A DNA stretch of 11,307 nt from Promethearchaeota archaeon. Lineage in GTDB: Archaea > Asgardarchaeota > Lokiarchaeia > Sigynarchaeales > MK-D1. Of the stretch, positions 4,988-11,307 are shown piece after piece; the stretch's first letter is position 1; the number at the start of each line of letters is the position of its first letter. The notes beneath the pieces were generated by a model. It did not search any database. It was not told the origin of the DNA and saw nothing but the letters and a program-made list of their open reading frames with translations. The stretch lies in NCBI GenBank assembly GCA_016839385.1, contig JAEOUK010000403.1, forward strand, positions 1-11,307. The letters are read 5' to 3'. The translations under genes and the position numbers were made by a program.

Positions 4988-6766
4988 GTGAATTCTTTAA
5001 AAATAGATATTAAAATTCCATTTAGAAAATACTTCAGATTGTTAAGGGAATATTTGAAACCAGAATTTCGGAAGTTTTTGTTACTTATTATATTGCTAGT
5101 AGTTAGTACAATACTCTCTGTAGTGAATCCGCAGATATTAAAACGGTATATTGAGTCAGCATCAGATCCGTTATTCACTGATTTTTCAACGTTAATACTT
5201 GCAGCTGTAATTTATATAACATTGGCAATCATTGCTCAGATTCTACTTATTGCTAGCGTATATATTGGTCAGAATCTAGCATGGGACTCAACAAACACAC
5301 TGCGATATGATTTACTTAATCACTGTATGCATTTAGATATGCGATTTCATAACGAGCATAAACCAGGTTCAATGGTAGAAAGAATAGATGGAGATGTTTT
5401 GATGCTCTCCACTTTCTTTTCGACATTAATCCTCTATTTAGGTCGTAATCTACTATTGATAATCTCCATCCTTATAGGATTCTTCATCCTCAATTGGATA
5501 ATTGGACTTGCCTTTTTAGCAACATCAATTGCTGGATTCTATTTTATAGTTCTAAGCTCTAAACCAGCTGTAAAGCTCTGGACGGACGTGAGAGAAGCTG
5601 CATCTGAAACCTATGGATATATTGAAGAACGAATTACGGGAAAAGAGGATTTACTTGCTTTAGGGGCTAGAAATTATACAATGATGGGCTTTCATAAACT
5701 AGCTAAACACCATTATGAGGTCGGAGGTAATGCATTGATGAAAACCTCCGTTGTCCGTATAATCATATTCACAGTGGTTGGGGTTTCAACCACATTAGTC
5801 TATATATTGGGGAAACCTTTGTTTACTTCAGGTGTATTAAGCATAGCTGGGATATATCTCATCGCTGATTACACACGTTTAATCACAAATCCCATTATAA
5901 ATATCGGCTTTCAAATTCAAGAATTACAAAGAGCGGATGCTGCAATTGATAGAACTCAGGAACTACTAAGTATAAATACAAGATTAGAAGATAAGGGTAA
6001 AGAAGTTTTTTCTGATCATTCCACAGCGATTTCATTTAACAATATCTCATTTGAATATAAAGAAAATGAGCCGGTTTTACATAATTTATCGCTTGAGATA
6101 GAAAAGAATACAATTGTTGGGTTAGTTGGAAGAACTGGAAGTGGAAAAACCACCCTATCAAGATTGTTATTTAGATTATATGATCCGACTTCAGGTAATA
6201 TTCAAGTTGGGGGAAAAAACATAAAAGAGTATCCGTTAAAGGAACTACGTCGAAATGTTGCCATGGTAACACAAACTGTAGAGTTATTTCAAGGCACTTT
6301 ACGAGATAATATAACTTTATTTGACCGAAATATTGCAGATGAAACCCTCATTAATGTAATTAATGATGTGGGTTTAGGCCCGTGGTTAACAAGCTTAGAA
6401 AAAGGTTTAGACACGGAGATCAGTGCAAGTAATAGTTTTTCTGCAGGAGAAGCCCAATTAATTGCATTCACCCGAGTTTTTCTTCGAGATCCTAAGATTG
6501 TTGTTTTGGATGAAGCATCGAGTCGTTTAGATCCTTATACGGAAGTGCTTGTTGATCATGCTGTTGAAAAATTGCTTGAAAATCGCACAGCTATCATAAT
6601 AGCTCATAGATTAGCAACCCTTAACAAAGTTGACACAATTGCAATTATGGAAAATGGTGTGATAATTGAACAAGGAAAAAGAACTATATTGGAAAACAAT
6701 GAGAAGTCAAAATACGCTCAATTACTTAAAACAGGACTATTAGAACTGGAGGTATCTGAAGAATGA
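4988..6766 (+). CDS. ABC exporter half-transporter, subunit 1 (canonical Walker B, degenerate signature)
   Basis: A 592-residue type IV (MsbA-like) half-transporter. An N-terminal membrane domain has about six helices (roughly 28-48, 67-93, 142-165, 169-190, 253-275, 282-300). The nucleotide-binding domain starts near 347. It has Walker A GRTGSGKTT (381-389), Q-loop Gln429 in VTQTVELFQGT, signature FSAGE (484-488) instead of LSGGQ, Walker B IVVLDE (504-509) with catalytic Glu509, and H-loop His540. The protein sits in the cytoplasmic membrane, and its GTG start has no clear ribosome-binding site. A TGA at 4976-4978 in the same frame rules out a longer ORF. Its stop overlaps the next gene by four bases (ATGA), so the partner is made in equal amounts and the pair is a heterodimer. 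Substrate unknown; lipid, peptide or drug export are all possible. Confidence 0.94.
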   Translation: MNSLKIDIKIPFRKYFRLLREYLKPEFRKFLLLIILLVVSTILSVVNPQILKRYIESASDPLFTDFSTLILAAVIYITLAIIAQILLIASVYIGQNLAWDSTNTLRYDLLNHCMHLDMRFHNEHKPGSMVERIDGDVLMLSTFFSTLILYLGRNLLLIISILIGFFILNWIIGLAFLATSIAGFYFIVLSSKPAVKLWTDVREAASETYGYIEERITGKEDLLALGARNYTMMGFHKLAKHHYEVGGNALMKTSVVRIIIFTVVGVSTTLVYILGKPLFTSGVLSIAGIYLIADYTRLITNPIINIGFQIQELQRADAAIDRTQELLSINTRLEDKGKEVFSDHSTAISFNNISFEYKENEPVLHNLSLEIEKNTIVGLVGRTGSGKTTLSRLLFRLYDPTSGNIQVGGKNIKEYPLKELRRNVAMVTQTVELFQGTLRDNITLFDRNIADETLINVINDVGLGPWLTSLEKGLDTEISASNSFSAGEAQLIAFTRVFLRDPKIVVLDEASSRLDPYTEVLVDHAVEKLLENRTAIIIAHRLATLNKVDTIAIMENGVIIEQGKRTILENNEKSKYAQLLKTGLLELEVSEE

Positions 6767-8526
6767 GTGTTTTACGAAATACCCTAAAACTCATTTCTAC
6801 ACGACCTGGAGTCTTCTTCATGACTCTACTCTTTAACTTAATCTTTTTCATTTCCCCATTAGGAACTGCATTAGTAATTCAAGACGTTTTCAATAAACTT
6901 CAGAATTTTGAATCTTTTTTCCAATTTGGTATTAATGGAGCAATTTCCCTCATACCCGTAACATTTGCAATTCGGGTCAGTGCATTAAGCATTTACATCT
7001 TTTTTATTGTGAAGTACATTTGGCAATCTTATACATTGCTCAGGAAAAACTTGCTTGAGGGCATTCTAGAGATTCCTGGTGCTGAACCGTTAAAAGAAAG
7101 CTCTGGAGAGGTTATAAGCCGGTTTCGAGGAGATGTAGAAACAACTGGGGAAATTGGGGTTTTTTTCGCTGAAATGGTGAATTTTGGAATTTTTGCGATT
7201 TTTGCATTCTACATTATGTTTTCAATTAATGCTAAAATCACATCTTTCATCTTGATCCCATTAGCTTCTTTAATAATAGCGGTTTTTCTCGCAAAAAAGA
7301 AGATTGTTGAGGTAAACAAAGCAAGCCGAAGGGCTACAGGGATGGTGACTGGAGCAATAAATGAATTTTTTTCATCCATTCGCACGATTAAAGTCACCAA
7401 TTCGGAGTCTAATATTCTTAAGCAATTTGATTCTTTGAATAGAGAGCGAAAAAATGTCGCTGTGAAAGATGCCATTCTATTAGAATCGGTACGCTCAATG
7501 TATGGAGTTGTTTCAAGTATCTCGATAGGAATTATGTTTCTTCTAATTAGAAGTGAGCTTAACAGTGGAAACTTTACTGTCGGGAATATTTATTTATTTA
7601 CTTTTCTAATTGGATGGTTAACGGGATTTGTTGGTTCATTGGGGAATCTAATAGCGACATTACAGAGAGCAGGAGTGTCTTATAATCGGATGGCGAGAAT
7701 AATGAACTCTGATCCAATCGCAGTAGTAAAAGATGGAGAAATTTATTTGGACAAAGAATATCCTCAAATTAGAGCAATTACGCCAGTGGAATACGGTTTG
7801 GATGAATTACGCGTGGTTAATCTAACATATTATTTTCCAAATAGTACACACGGTATAAAAGATATTTCATTCTCGTTGAAAAAAGGCACACTAAATGTGA
7901 TTACAGGTAAAATAGGGTCGGGAAAGACAACCGTCCTACGAGCTTTACAAGGATTGTACGATTCTGAAGGAGAAGTTTATTGGAACAATATAAAAATCGT
8001 TAATTTAAAAACATTTTTCGTACCTCCACATAGTTCGTATACTAGCCAGATTCCTTCCTTATTTTCTGAGAGCATAAAACAAAATATAACATTAGGATTA
8101 CCAGAAGAATCAATCGATATTCAAGGGTCTCTTGAATTATCGATATTAGATAAGGAAATCCAGAATTTTGAACAAAAGATTGATACACTGATAGGACCCA
8201 AAGGTGTAAAATTATCTGGGGGACAAAAACAAAGAGTAGCTGCAGCTCGAATGTTCATCCACGATTCAGAATTGTTTATTTTAGACGATATTAGTAGTGC
8301 TTTGGATGTAGATACCGAGAAGAAATTCTGGTCCCGAGTATTTAAGCGAAAAAATTCCACATTTTTAATCTCTTCTCATAGAAAATCTGTGTTACAGAAA
8401 GCAGATCAAATAATTTTACTTAAAAATGGTAGAATTGACAGCATTGGGACTTTGAAAGAATTACTTAGCTCTTCAAAAGAGATGAAATCATTGTGGGAAT
8501 CAGAAATCGAGAGAAAGATGGATTAA
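6763..8526 (+). CDS. ABC exporter half-transporter, subunit 2 (canonical signature, non-canonical Walker B)
   Basis: A 587-residue partner of the upstream gene, starting in an ATGA overlap. The membrane domain has helices near 17-40, 60-86, 134-154, 158-177, 245-263 and 271-297. The nucleotide-binding domain has Walker A GKIGSGKTT (382-390), Q-loop Gln429 in YTSQIPSLF, a full LSGGQKQR signature (484-491), Walker B LFILDD (504-509) with Asp509 replacing the catalytic Glu, and H-loop His539. In the head-to-tail dimer, this LSGGQ would complete the active site with subunit 1's Glu509. This subunit's Asp509 would face subunit 1's FSAGE, forming the degenerate site typical of heterodimeric exporters. 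Divergent from the redox operon; no accessory protein (peptidase, membrane-fusion protein, solute-binding protein) lies beside it. Confidence 0.94.
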   Translation: MSVLRNTLKLISTRPGVFFMTLLFNLIFFISPLGTALVIQDVFNKLQNFESFFQFGINGAISLIPVTFAIRVSALSIYIFFIVKYIWQSYTLLRKNLLEGILEIPGAEPLKESSGEVISRFRGDVETTGEIGVFFAEMVNFGIFAIFAFYIMFSINAKITSFILIPLASLIIAVFLAKKKIVEVNKASRRATGMVTGAINEFFSSIRTIKVTNSESNILKQFDSLNRERKNVAVKDAILLESVRSMYGVVSSISIGIMFLLIRSELNSGNFTVGNIYLFTFLIGWLTGFVGSLGNLIATLQRAGVSYNRMARIMNSDPIAVVKDGEIYLDKEYPQIRAITPVEYGLDELRVVNLTYYFPNSTHGIKDISFSLKKGTLNVITGKIGSGKTTVLRALQGLYDSEGEVYWNNIKIVNLKTFFVPPHSSYTSQIPSLFSESIKQNITLGLPEESIDIQGSLELSILDKEIQNFEQKIDTLIGPKGVKLSGGQKQRVAAARMFIHDSELFILDDISSALDVDTEKKFWSRVFKRKNSTFLISSHRKSVLQKADQIILLKNGRIDSIGTLKELLSSSKEMKSLWESEIERKMD

Positions 8527-8603
8527 CTACGGAGTCACATTACTCACATCTCTATTTTATTCTTTAACAACAAAATGGAAATCTCGGTCAATTAAAAAAC
8601 ACA

Positions 8604-8612
8604 ATTAATAAA
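8604..8612 (+). promoter_or_regulatory. TATA-like box for the flavodoxin gene
   Basis: ATTAATAAA is centred about 29 nt upstream of the ATG at 8637. This is the spacing expected if transcription starts at or next to the start codon (leaderless mRNA). No Shine-Dalgarno sequence precedes that ATG, which agrees. Confidence 0.35.
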
Positions 8613-8636
8613 ATGCTCGAGATTTATAACCATAAT

Positions 8637-9107
8637 ATGAAAACGCTAATTGTGTTCTATAGTAAAACTGGCCACTGCAAAAAAGTCGCTGAACTTCTGA
8701 AAGAAAAACTTAATGCAGATATTGAAGAAATTCAACCTGTAAAACCCTATAAAAAAAATAAACCTCAGTATATGAAATTAGGATTTCAAGCTTGGGTTAA
8801 AGTAAAACCACCTATTAAACCTCTCAGTATAATGACAACAGACTATGACTTAGTCATACTGGGTTCCCCCACTTGGAATTGGAGACCTAGCCCACCTGTT
8901 CGAACTTTTTTTAGTAGCTACCCTATGAATAAAGTCGCGTTGTGGTTAACTGCTGGTGGGGATGGAATCAAAGCAATGAAACGATTTTACTTAGATGTGG
9001 AAAAGAAAACTGAAGTTGTGAGCACCTTTATAGCTCAAGATAGCAAAAAGGAAGAATTAGAAGCAAAATTGTCTAAATGGGTCGAAGAGTTGAAATCTAA
9101 ATTTTAA
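8637..9107 (+). CDS. Flavodoxin-family FMN protein
   Basis: A 156-residue single-domain flavodoxin-like protein. It begins MKTLIVFYSKTGHCKKVAEL, the first beta strand plus the phosphate-binding loop (SKTGHC, residues 9-14) that holds FMN. The second flavin loop is LGSPTWNWRPSPPVRTFF (75-92), with aromatic residues that can stack on the isoalloxazine. VALWLTAGGDG (100-110) is the fourth strand and loop. It is a soluble one- or two-electron carrier or a small FMN reductase. An in-frame ATG at 8613 would add MLEIYNHN; I prefer 8637 because flavodoxins start directly at the first strand and because of the TATA spacing. It lies 110 nt after the exporter operon, and an own promoter is likely. It may link to the Fe-S aldo/keto reductase downstream, but they are not in an obvious operon. 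Confidence 0.87.
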   Translation: MKTLIVFYSKTGHCKKVAELLKEKLNADIEEIQPVKPYKKNKPQYMKLGFQAWVKVKPPIKPLSIMTTDYDLVILGSPTWNWRPSPPVRTFFSSYPMNKVALWLTAGGDGIKAMKRFYLDVEKKTEVVSTFIAQDSKKEELEAKLSKWVEELKSKF

Positions 9108-9111
9108 TTGA

Positions 9112-9137
9112 TTTTTTGTATGAATCGCCTTTTTTTT
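9112..9137 (+). terminator. T-rich transcription terminator after the flavodoxin gene
   Basis: Runs of six T (9112-9117) and eight T (9130-9137) follow the flavodoxin stop on the coding strand. Archaeal RNA polymerase terminates at such oligo-T stretches without needing a hairpin. Confidence 0.5.
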
Positions 9138-9147
9138 GTGATTAAGC

Positions 9148-9181
9148 ATCCGTGAAATCTATGTACCTTGGATTGACGGAT
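9148..9181. repeat. Imperfect inverted repeat between flavodoxin and aldo/keto reductase genes
   Basis: Left arm ATCCGTGAAATC (9148-9159) and right arm GATTGACGGAT (9171-9181) pair except for one mismatch or bulge, around an 11-nt loop. It lies after the T-rich terminator and about 40 nt before the TATA-like box of the next gene. This suits an upstream regulator site better than a terminator. Function unknown. Confidence 0.45.
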
Positions 9182-9220
9182 CTAATTGATTCTTAATAAT
9201 ATTCATTTTACTTTTACATA

Positions 9221-9234
9221 GGGAAATTTTATTA
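9221..9234 (+). promoter_or_regulatory. BRE/TATA-like promoter of the aldo/keto reductase gene
   Basis: GGGAAATTTTATTA combines a purine-rich BRE-like part with a TATA-like core centred about 28-29 nt upstream of the ATG at 9258. This predicts a leaderless transcript; there is no Shine-Dalgarno sequence before the ATG. Confidence 0.45.
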
Positions 9235-9257
9235 GCTAGTTCAATAATCCCCTCTAT

Positions 9258-10451
9258 ATGCGCTATTGCAAACTTGGAAAGGAAAATTGGGATGTATCAA
9301 TTCTTGGATTTGGTTGTATGAGACTGCCCACTGTCAAACAAGAAGACAAAGAATTGGTTGATGAAAAAGAAGCAATTCGATTAATTCGACACGGAATCGA
9401 TAACGGAATCAATTATATAGACACTGCATGGCCATACCATGGGGGAGAATCAGAGATTATTGTTGGTAAAGCACTTCAAGATGGCTATCGCGAAAGAATA
9501 CGATTAGTTACTAAAAGCCCAATTTGGGAAATTAATGCACCAGAAGACTTCCATACAATTCTCGATAAACAACTTGAAAAATTACAGACCGATCATTTAG
9601 ACATCTATATGCTTCATGCGCTTAGTGCTCGATCTTTTGAGAAAGTTAAGAAACTAAAATTAGTTGAAGAAGCAGAGAAAGCTCGTAAACAAGGTAAATT
9701 TCATTATTTAGGATTCTCTTTTCATGATTCTTTTGACGCTTTCAAAGATATCATTGATTATCACAATTGGGATGTTGCACAGGTACAATTCAATTATGTA
9801 GACACGGATTTTCAAGCTACAACTAAGGGATTAGAATATGCAGCATCAAAAAACGTGCAAATAATAGTTATGGAGCCACTTCGTGGTGGAATTTTAGCAA
9901 AGACTACTCCTGCAACCGAGACAATTTTAAAAGACTCGAATCGGAAACTTGCTGATTTAGCTTTCAGATTTGTGTGGAATCGACCAGAAGTTGCAGTCGT
10001 ATTGAGTGGAATGAATGAACAGTTTCAAATCGATGAGAATATTGCCAGTACGGATAAAGCAGGGATCAATAGACTTTCAGAGGAAGAGACTAAATTAATT
10101 GGCAAATTAAGTGCAGAATTCAAGAAAAAGAATGTTATTCCATGCACAATGTGCGGTTATTGTCAACCTTGCCCTCAAGGAGTTTCTATTCCAGTTGTTT
10201 TTCGTTGGATGAATGTAGTGAGTTGGGATGAAAATGCTATTCAGTTTGTTACAAATGCATATAATCAATTCGCACATACACCGGAAGAATTAATGGACCC
10301 TGGAAAATCAGGTTCTCCGAATTTATGTATACAATGTGGGGAATGTTTACCGAAATGCCCCCAAAGTATTCAAATCCCTGATGAATTAGAGAAAGTAAAA
10401 GTATTTTTCGAAGAAGGGGAAAAAATCGAGGATTTATGGAATACATCGTAA
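9258..10451 (+). CDS. Aldo/keto reductase with C-terminal 4Fe-4S ferredoxin module
   Basis: A 397-residue cytosolic oxidoreductase. Residues 1 to about 285 form an aldo/keto reductase TIM barrel, starting MRYCKLGKENWDVSILGFGC. The expected catalytic tetrad is visible: Asp55 and Tyr60 in YIDTAWPYHGGESE, Lys86 in LVTKSP and His120 in DIYMLHAL. The C-terminal part carries two cysteine motifs: C296-x2-C299-x2-C302-x2-C305-P, and a classical C357-x2-C360-x2-C363-x3-C367-P. This fusion is common in anaerobic archaea and bacteria (ferredoxin-type aldo/keto reductases); electrons may come from ferredoxin or flavodoxin as well as NAD(P)H. The substrate is not predictable. It follows the flavodoxin gene by 150 nt with its own promoter and converges on the CPBP gene, leaving 17 nt between the stops. 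Confidence 0.92.
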   Translation: MRYCKLGKENWDVSILGFGCMRLPTVKQEDKELVDEKEAIRLIRHGIDNGINYIDTAWPYHGGESEIIVGKALQDGYRERIRLVTKSPIWEINAPEDFHTILDKQLEKLQTDHLDIYMLHALSARSFEKVKKLKLVEEAEKARKQGKFHYLGFSFHDSFDAFKDIIDYHNWDVAQVQFNYVDTDFQATTKGLEYAASKNVQIIVMEPLRGGILAKTTPATETILKDSNRKLADLAFRFVWNRPEVAVVLSGMNEQFQIDENIASTDKAGINRLSEEETKLIGKLSAEFKKKNVIPCTMCGYCQPCPQGVSIPVVFRWMNVVSWDENAIQFVTNAYNQFAHTPEELMDPGKSGSPNLCIQCGECLPKCPQSIQIPDELEKVKVFFEEGEKIEDLWNTS

Positions 10452-10468
10452 AATTCAATGTTTTTAAC

Positions 10469-11290
10469 TTATATTATGATTTTTTCTTGTAATATTTTGT
10501 GTTTACGGTAATTTATTGTGTATAGAATTAAGATGCCTATATCTAACAGTATCCAAATAACGCTCATGACCATGGTACTTGTACCCGTATTATGAGCCGA
10601 AATTAAATCATAACTAATATGTGCGATTATGGTCATCAATATGCTTCCCTTGGAGGTATTGAACAGCCAAGTAAATACCAATGTTCCTGAAAACATCAAG
10701 AGTGGCATTATGGCAATTGCAAAGAAGATTTCATACCTATAAAAGAACATTGGTAGGTGCCATAGCCACCATATCGGCGTTAAAATAAGAGTACTTATCA
10801 AAGGGTTGAATTTCCTCTGAAGATATGGTAATAAGAATCCACGCCATCCTATTTCTTCAAATATTCCATAACTAAAACTTGCAAGAGGAAATAACCATAT
10901 TACTCCCCCATATTCTTCAGAAAACGAATTCATCAAATCTGAAAATGTGAAACTGCCTATGAAATGTTCAATTGGGAACACTACCACAAATACCAATAAT
11001 GGTAATAAGGAAAAGAGCAATAAATCTATCCCTGCATATTTAATACAGCGTTTTCCAAGTTCTTTTAATCCTTCTCTTCCTTTCCAAGTTACAATCACAA
11101 GAATTGCTGAGATAGCAGGTCCCAATGGACCAATAATATGCCAGAGTTCACGATATACTGGAGGGATTATATCATACAACCATATTAGGGGAGTAAGTAC
11201 AATCCACGTGAATCCATAAGTGATAAGGGTATATGATAAAAATGGTTTTCTTTTAATGAAGTCCAATTCTCGTTCCTTCCTTTTGAGCAC
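10469..11290 (-). CDS. CPBP-family intramembrane metalloprotease (CAAX prenyl protease/bacteriocin-processing type)
   Basis: A 273-residue polytopic membrane protein with about seven or eight hydrophobic segments. The three CPBP (Abi) motifs are present: EEIGWRG with Glu145, Glu146 and Arg150; WHLPMFF with His178; and AHISYD with His224 and Asp228. These residues form the glutamate/histidine active site of the Rce1-like family. Roles range from prenyl-protein processing to bacteriocin self-immunity; nothing nearby indicates which applies. The GTG at 11290 gives this start. The frame stays open to the right window edge (the last in-frame triplet ends in TG and may itself be a start codon), so the true N-terminus may lie a few codons further out. 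A TTG at 11266 behind AGGAAGGAA is another option. Confidence 0.85.
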   Translation of the reverse strand: MLKRKERELDFIKRKPFLSYTLITYGFTWIVLTPLIWLYDIIPPVYRELWHIIGPLGPAISAILVIVTWKGREGLKELGKRCIKYAGIDLLLFSLLPLLVFVVVFPIEHFIGSFTFSDLMNSFSEEYGGVIWLFPLASFSYGIFEEIGWRGFLLPYLQRKFNPLISTLILTPIWWLWHLPMFFYRYEIFFAIAIMPLLMFSGTLVFTWLFNTSKGSILMTIIAHISYDLISAHNTGTSTMVMSVIWILLDIGILILYTINYRKHKILQEKIII

Positions 11291-11307
11291 TTTTATGGAA
11301 ATAATCA

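Noticed and set aside
4957..5178. Minus-strand open frame across the exporter start
   Set aside because: Overlaps the N-terminus of exporter subunit 1 in antisense and has no family resemblance.
6289..8360. Minus-strand open frames within the exporter genes (6289-6471, 7209-7475, 8121-8360)
   Set aside because: Antisense to well-conserved membrane or ATPase domains, with no motifs of their own.
10249..11219. Open frames antisense to the aldo/keto reductase end and the CPBP gene
   Set aside because: Both underlying genes have complete family motifs, and the antisense frames show none.
10469..11290. CPBP protease plus ABC exporter as a bacteriocin export/immunity system
   Set aside because: They are over 1.9 kb apart, on opposite strands and separated by unrelated redox genes. 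No precursor peptide or modification enzyme is present.
1..11307. CRISPR arrays, tRNA or rRNA genes, insertion sequences or transposases
   Set aside because: No regularly spaced repeats, cloverleaf, rRNA-like blocks, transposase motifs or long terminal inverted repeats were seen.

Overview
The window is AT-rich (about one-third GC by eye) and densely coded. It suggests a strictly anaerobic archaeon. Several start codons sit about 28-30 nt downstream of TATA-like boxes with little or no leader. The gene content is dominated by Fe-S, flavin and CO-dehydrogenase/acetyl-CoA-synthase (CODH/ACS) related proteins. An Asgard (Lokiarchaeia-like) or other uncultivated archaeal lineage would fit, but no phylogenetic marker is present, so this is only an inference.

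Region 1 (1-87) is the last 28 codons of a plus-strand gene, probably a class III aminotransferase of the glutamate-1-semialdehyde aminomutase type. Region 2 (112-4702, minus strand) is a tight five-gene operon. In transcription order it encodes an SCP2-like putative lipid-binding protein, a VAO/p-cresol-methylhydroxylase-type FAD oxidoreductase, an HdrD/GlcF-like protein with two 4Fe-4S sites and two CCG domains, a short protein homologous to the middle part of the ACS beta subunit (CdhC/AcsB) but lacking its catalytic C-terminus, and a CooC/AcsF-type nickel-maturation ATPase. Junctions are overlaps or gaps of at most 12 nt, so these genes are probably co-translated. The most interesting point in the window is the coupling of an ACS-like protein and its likely maturation ATPase to a flavin/Fe-S dehydrogenase and a lipid-binding protein. 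I do not recognise this as a described system.

Region 3 (4703-4987) is a 285-nt divergent promoter region. A 12-bp motif occurs here three times, oriented with transcription on each side and about 20 nt downstream of a TATA-like box in both directions. Region 4 (4988-8526, plus) holds two translationally coupled half-transporters forming a heterodimeric ABC exporter with one canonical and one degenerate ATP site. Region 5 (8637-10451, plus) contains a flavodoxin and an aldo/keto reductase with a C-terminal two-cluster ferredoxin module, each apparently with its own promoter. Region 6 (10469 to the right edge, minus) is a CPBP-family membrane protease, convergent with the aldo/keto reductase.

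Working model (inference): the minus-strand operon oxidises a hydrophobic or aromatic/alcohol substrate. The SCP2-like protein would present it, the FAD subunit would take the electrons and the HdrD-like subunit would pass them on. The ACS-like/CooC-like pair would supply or handle a metallocentre. The flavodoxin and the Fe-S aldo/keto reductase could belong to the same redox economy but are separate transcription units.
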